NCBI GenBank assembly: GCA_902373595.1
Contig: CABKMX010000050.1
Location: 1 to 7,452, forward strand
Reading direction: 5' to 3'
DNA: 7,452 nt
DNA from: an uncultured Christensenellaceae bacterium
GTDB taxonomy: Bacteria; Bacillota; Clostridia; Christensenellales; UBA3700
Shown here: one piece after another, positions 6,025-7,452 of the stretch
Numbering within the stretch: the stretch's first letter is position 1
How the letters are laid out: each line of letters begins with the position of its first letter
Program-made: the position numbers and the translations under genes
Notes under the pieces: model-generated
What the model saw: the letters and a program-made list of their open reading frames with translations, nothing else
Told to the model about the DNA's origin: nothing
Database searches by the model: none

Positions 6025-6053
6025 ATTATACTTTTAATCAAAGCGAAAATCAA
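6025..6053 (-). promoter_or_regulatory. Sigma-A promoter of dxs-tlyA
   Basis: The -35 TTGATT (6053-6048), a 17-base spacer and a perfect -10 TATAAT (6030-6025) lie in the ispA-dxs gap. Initiation near 6018 would give a leader of about 30 bases to ATG 5988, enough to include the AAGGA ribosome site but too short for a riboswitch. Confidence 0.75.
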
Positions 6054-6170
6054 CAACTATGGCGAAATTCGCGCATATCGTGCACGGTTATATGTACGCA
6101 TAACGACACAAAACCGCTTCCGAGCAACACGTTTTCGGCAAAATGCCCCTCGTACGCAAAGAAAATTTTG
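6054..6170. other. Non-coding gap between ispA and the dxs promoter, with clustered palindromes
   Basis: No convincing gene is seen here. Three self-complementary elements lie together: GCGAAATTCGC (6062-6072, 5-base arms), CGTGCACG (6079-6086), and a longer pairing of GCGCATAT (6071-6078) with ATATGTACGC (6090-6099) that leaves two bases bulged. None is followed by a T run, so no clear terminator for ispA was found. They may be operator sites upstream of the dxs promoter, or chance. Confidence 0.4.
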
Positions 6171-7037
6171 TCAAAAAGTTCTTGCTCCGAGAAGGCTTGC
6201 GAGTTCAAAAAGCGGCTTTGAACGCGCACCGAGAGGGCTTACCGCGTCAAGCGCGTCCTCAAAATATTCCTTCGCCTTTTTGTCGGCTCCGTCCAATCCC
6301 AGCAGAGTGACCGCAGTCACCTTGCCCTCGTCGATGTCGCTGCCGATATCCTTGCCGAGCACTTCTCTCGTAGAGGTTACGTCGAGCACGTCGTCGCGGA
6401 ATTGATAGGCGACGCCGATGTCGTAAGCATAGATTTCCAATCTTTTTAGCGTTTGATCGTCCGCACCGCCGACCGCCGCGCCCGACATCAAAGCCGCCGC
6501 GAGCAGCGCTCCCGTCTTTTTGCGGTACATCTCTTCGAGCGACGCAAGATCGCACACACTTGCGGACACGTCCACAGCCTGACCGCCTATCATTCCCGAT
6601 ACGCCGGCTTTGCGCGCGATAATTTCCGCTGCGCGCCGCTTTGCCTCGGTAGCGGATTCCTTTATCAATATCTCAAACGCAAGATTGAGCAGCGCGTCGC
6701 CGCACAGCACGGCGATATCCTCGCCGAATTGGGCGTGAATCGCCGGTTTTCCGTGGCGCATTGCGTCGTTGTCCATGCATTCGAGATCGTCGTGTACGAG
6801 CGAATAACAATGTATGCACTCGATTGCCGCCGCACAGGGGTCGGCGTCACGCCTGTCGCCGCCCGACAAGTCCGCTCCGAAATAGCAAAGCGCGGGACGA
6901 AGCCGCTTGCCCACCGACAAAAGTGCATTTTCTATCGGCGGTTTGAGCGCTTCGGGGATATCTACGCCGCGCAAATAGCCGCAAAGAAGCTTGTCAAACG
7001 CCTCAGCGTTGACATAGCGCGCCAAAAACTCTCTCAT
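6171..7037 (-). CDS. ispA: Polyprenyl synthetase, farnesyl diphosphate synthase type
   Basis: 288 residues, normal for IspA. It condenses isopentenyl diphosphate with allylic diphosphates, most likely to geranyl and farnesyl diphosphate, which feed undecaprenyl lipid carriers and quinones. Visible motifs are GKRLRP (43-48, substrate phosphate binding), the first aspartate-rich motif DDLECMD (83-89) within SLVHDDLECMDNDAMRHGKP, GGQAVD (151-156), KTG (174-176), and the second aspartate-rich motif in YQFRDDVLD (211-219), followed by LGKDIGSD (227-234) and KVTAVTLLGL (239-248). Two residues between DD and the next two before D in the first motif fit the bacterial short-chain group. The ATG at 7037 overlaps the xseB stop as ATGA, and the protein N-terminus fits; a longer frame up to 7133 only covers xseB in another frame. 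No strong Shine-Dalgarno site precedes it. The exact product chain length is inferred from family and context. Confidence 0.95.
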   Translation of the reverse strand: MREFLARYVNAEAFDKLLCGYLRGVDIPEALKPPIENALLSVGKRLRPALCYFGADLSGGDRRDADPCAAAIECIHCYSLVHDDLECMDNDAMRHGKPAIHAQFGEDIAVLCGDALLNLAFEILIKESATEAKRRAAEIIARKAGVSGMIGGQAVDVSASVCDLASLEEMYRKKTGALLAAALMSGAAVGGADDQTLKRLEIYAYDIGVAYQFRDDVLDVTSTREVLGKDIGSDIDEGKVTAVTLLGLDGADKKAKEYFEDALDAVSPLGARSKPLFELASLLGARTF

Positions 7038-7264
7038 TGGTCGTCGGGGTCGAACTTCTCGACCGTGAGCGAATCGAGTTCGCCCTTGAGTTTTGCTACG
7101 CTGCCCTTGATCTCGGTCAGCTTTTCCGCGCACTTTCGCGACAGTTCGATGCCCTTTTGGAACAATTCCATGCTGTCGTCCAATGTGACGTCCTTGCTCT
7201 CAAGTTTGCGGACTATCCCTTCAAGCTCGGACAATGCCTTTTCCAATTGAAACTTTTCGCTCAT
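7034..7264 (-). CDS. xseB: Exodeoxyribonuclease VII small subunit
   Basis: 76 residues, typical for XseB. It binds the XseA large subunit to form exonuclease VII, which degrades single-stranded DNA from both ends in repair. The protein is helical and charged, with FQLEKALSELEGIVRKLE (5-22) and LDDSMELFQKGIELSRKC (28-45) matching the family consensus closely. The start overlaps the xseA stop as ATGA, and the stop overlaps the ispA start in the same way, giving a tightly coupled xseA-xseB-ispA unit. A perfect AGGAGGT (7280-7274) lies 9 bases before the ATG, inside xseA. Confidence 0.96.
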   Translation of the reverse strand: MSEKFQLEKALSELEGIVRKLESKDVTLDDSMELFQKGIELSRKCAEKLTEIKGSVAKLKGELDSLTVEKFDPDDQ

Positions 7265-7452
7265 ATCTTTTTTACCTCCTCGATCTTGGCAAGGGCTTGT
7301 CCGTCATGACCTCTGACCTCGATCTCGTCTCCCGGGAGAAGCGAGCCCACCCCGGACACTCTTTTACCTTCCTTTGAGAGGGCGAAATATCCCTTAGCGA
7401 GGATGTTCGCCGGGTTTACATCCGAAAGTCTGGTCACGGCGGCTTTGAGTGC
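7261..7452 (-). CDS. xseA: Exodeoxyribonuclease VII large subunit, C-terminal end (runs off the right edge)
   Basis: The last 63 residues and stop of a frame that enters from the right edge. The sequence contains NPANILAKGYFALSKEGK (13-30 of the fragment) and LLPGDEIEVRGHDGQALAKI (38-57). These match the end of XseA, where a conserved LARGY segment is followed by a small beta-rich tail with a GD...DG pattern. XseA carries the nuclease activity of exonuclease VII; its OB-fold and catalytic parts lie outside the window. The TGA stop (7263-7261) overlaps the xseB ATG. The partner relation with the next gene makes the call firm despite the short fragment. Confidence 0.9.
   Translation of the reverse strand, partial: ALKAAVTRLSDVNPANILAKGYFALSKEGKRVSGVGSLLPGDEIEVRGHDGQALAKIEEVKKI
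7274..7280 (-). promoter_or_regulatory. Strong xseB Shine-Dalgarno site inside xseA
   Basis: AGGAGGT lies 9 bases before the xseB ATG, within the last codons of xseA. It is the best ribosome site in the window. The small subunit is needed in several copies per large subunit in known exonuclease VII, so strong initiation is sensible. Confidence 0.75.

Noticed and set aside
6169..6174. Perfect TTGACA over the ispA stop codon, possible -35
   Set aside because: No -10-like hexamer occurs 16-18 bases downstream on the minus strand.
7038..7133. Upstream extension of ispA by 32 residues
   Set aside because: It only covers xseB in another frame; the ATGA start at 7037 gives the normal IspA length.
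5224..7250. Two 265-266-residue plus-strand frames (5224-6024 and 6453-7250)
   Set aside because: Both are antisense to dxs, or to ispA and xseB, and have no recognisable protein features.
1..7452. tRNA, rRNA, CRISPR, insertion sequence or prophage remnant
   Set aside because: Genes are tightly packed and all belong to a conserved chromosomal cluster; no direct-repeat arrays, transposase motifs or tRNA-like cloverleaf were seen on either strand.

Overview
The window is a stretch of core chromosome from a clostridial-type Firmicute (Bacillota). All genes lie on the minus strand, so transcription runs from high to low coordinates. In transcription order the genes are xseA (only its 3' end is inside), xseB, ispA, dxs, tlyA, nadK, argR, recN and spoIVB (only its 5' end is inside). 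This order, with nadK between tlyA and argR and with spoIVB after recN, is the classic arrangement of endospore-forming Clostridia; Bacillus has a similar order without nadK. The composition is moderately GC-rich by eye, which suggests one of the higher-GC, possibly uncultured clostridial lineages. The species cannot be named from the sequence alone. spoIVB implies that the organism sporulates or had a sporulating ancestor.

Layout: 7452-6171 is a tight module, xseA-xseB-ispA, whose genes are joined by ATGA stop/start overlaps. A 182-base gap (5989-6170) holds a good sigma-A promoter (TTGATT, 17-base spacer, TATAAT) in front of dxs. dxs and tlyA form the second module, again joined by ATGA. 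A 61-base AT-rich gap (3505-3565) holds a second sigma-A promoter (TTGAAT, 17 bases, TATAAT), with one palindrome on its -10 and another beside its -35. This promoter drives the third module, nadK-argR-recN, with gaps of 1 and 8 bases. A UUCG-loop hairpin follows recN, and then spoIVB begins with its Shine-Dalgarno sequence in the loop of a small hairpin.

Functionally the window combines DNA repair (exonuclease VII XseAB, RecN), isoprenoid precursor and prenyl chain synthesis (Dxs of the MEP pathway, IspA), ribosome modification (TlyA), NADP supply (NadK; NADPH is needed later in the MEP pathway), arginine-responsive control (ArgR) and the start of the sporulation signalling gene spoIVB. No mobile element, CRISPR array, tRNA or rRNA was seen.

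No new multi-gene system is visible. The points that deserve a second look are the nadK promoter, which predicts a leaderless or almost leaderless mRNA; the operator-like palindromes around it; a Dxs enzyme about 50 residues shorter than usual with a changed residue beside its catalytic glutamate; a TlyA with an altered SRGG linker motif; and the hairpin around the spoIVB ribosome-binding site.
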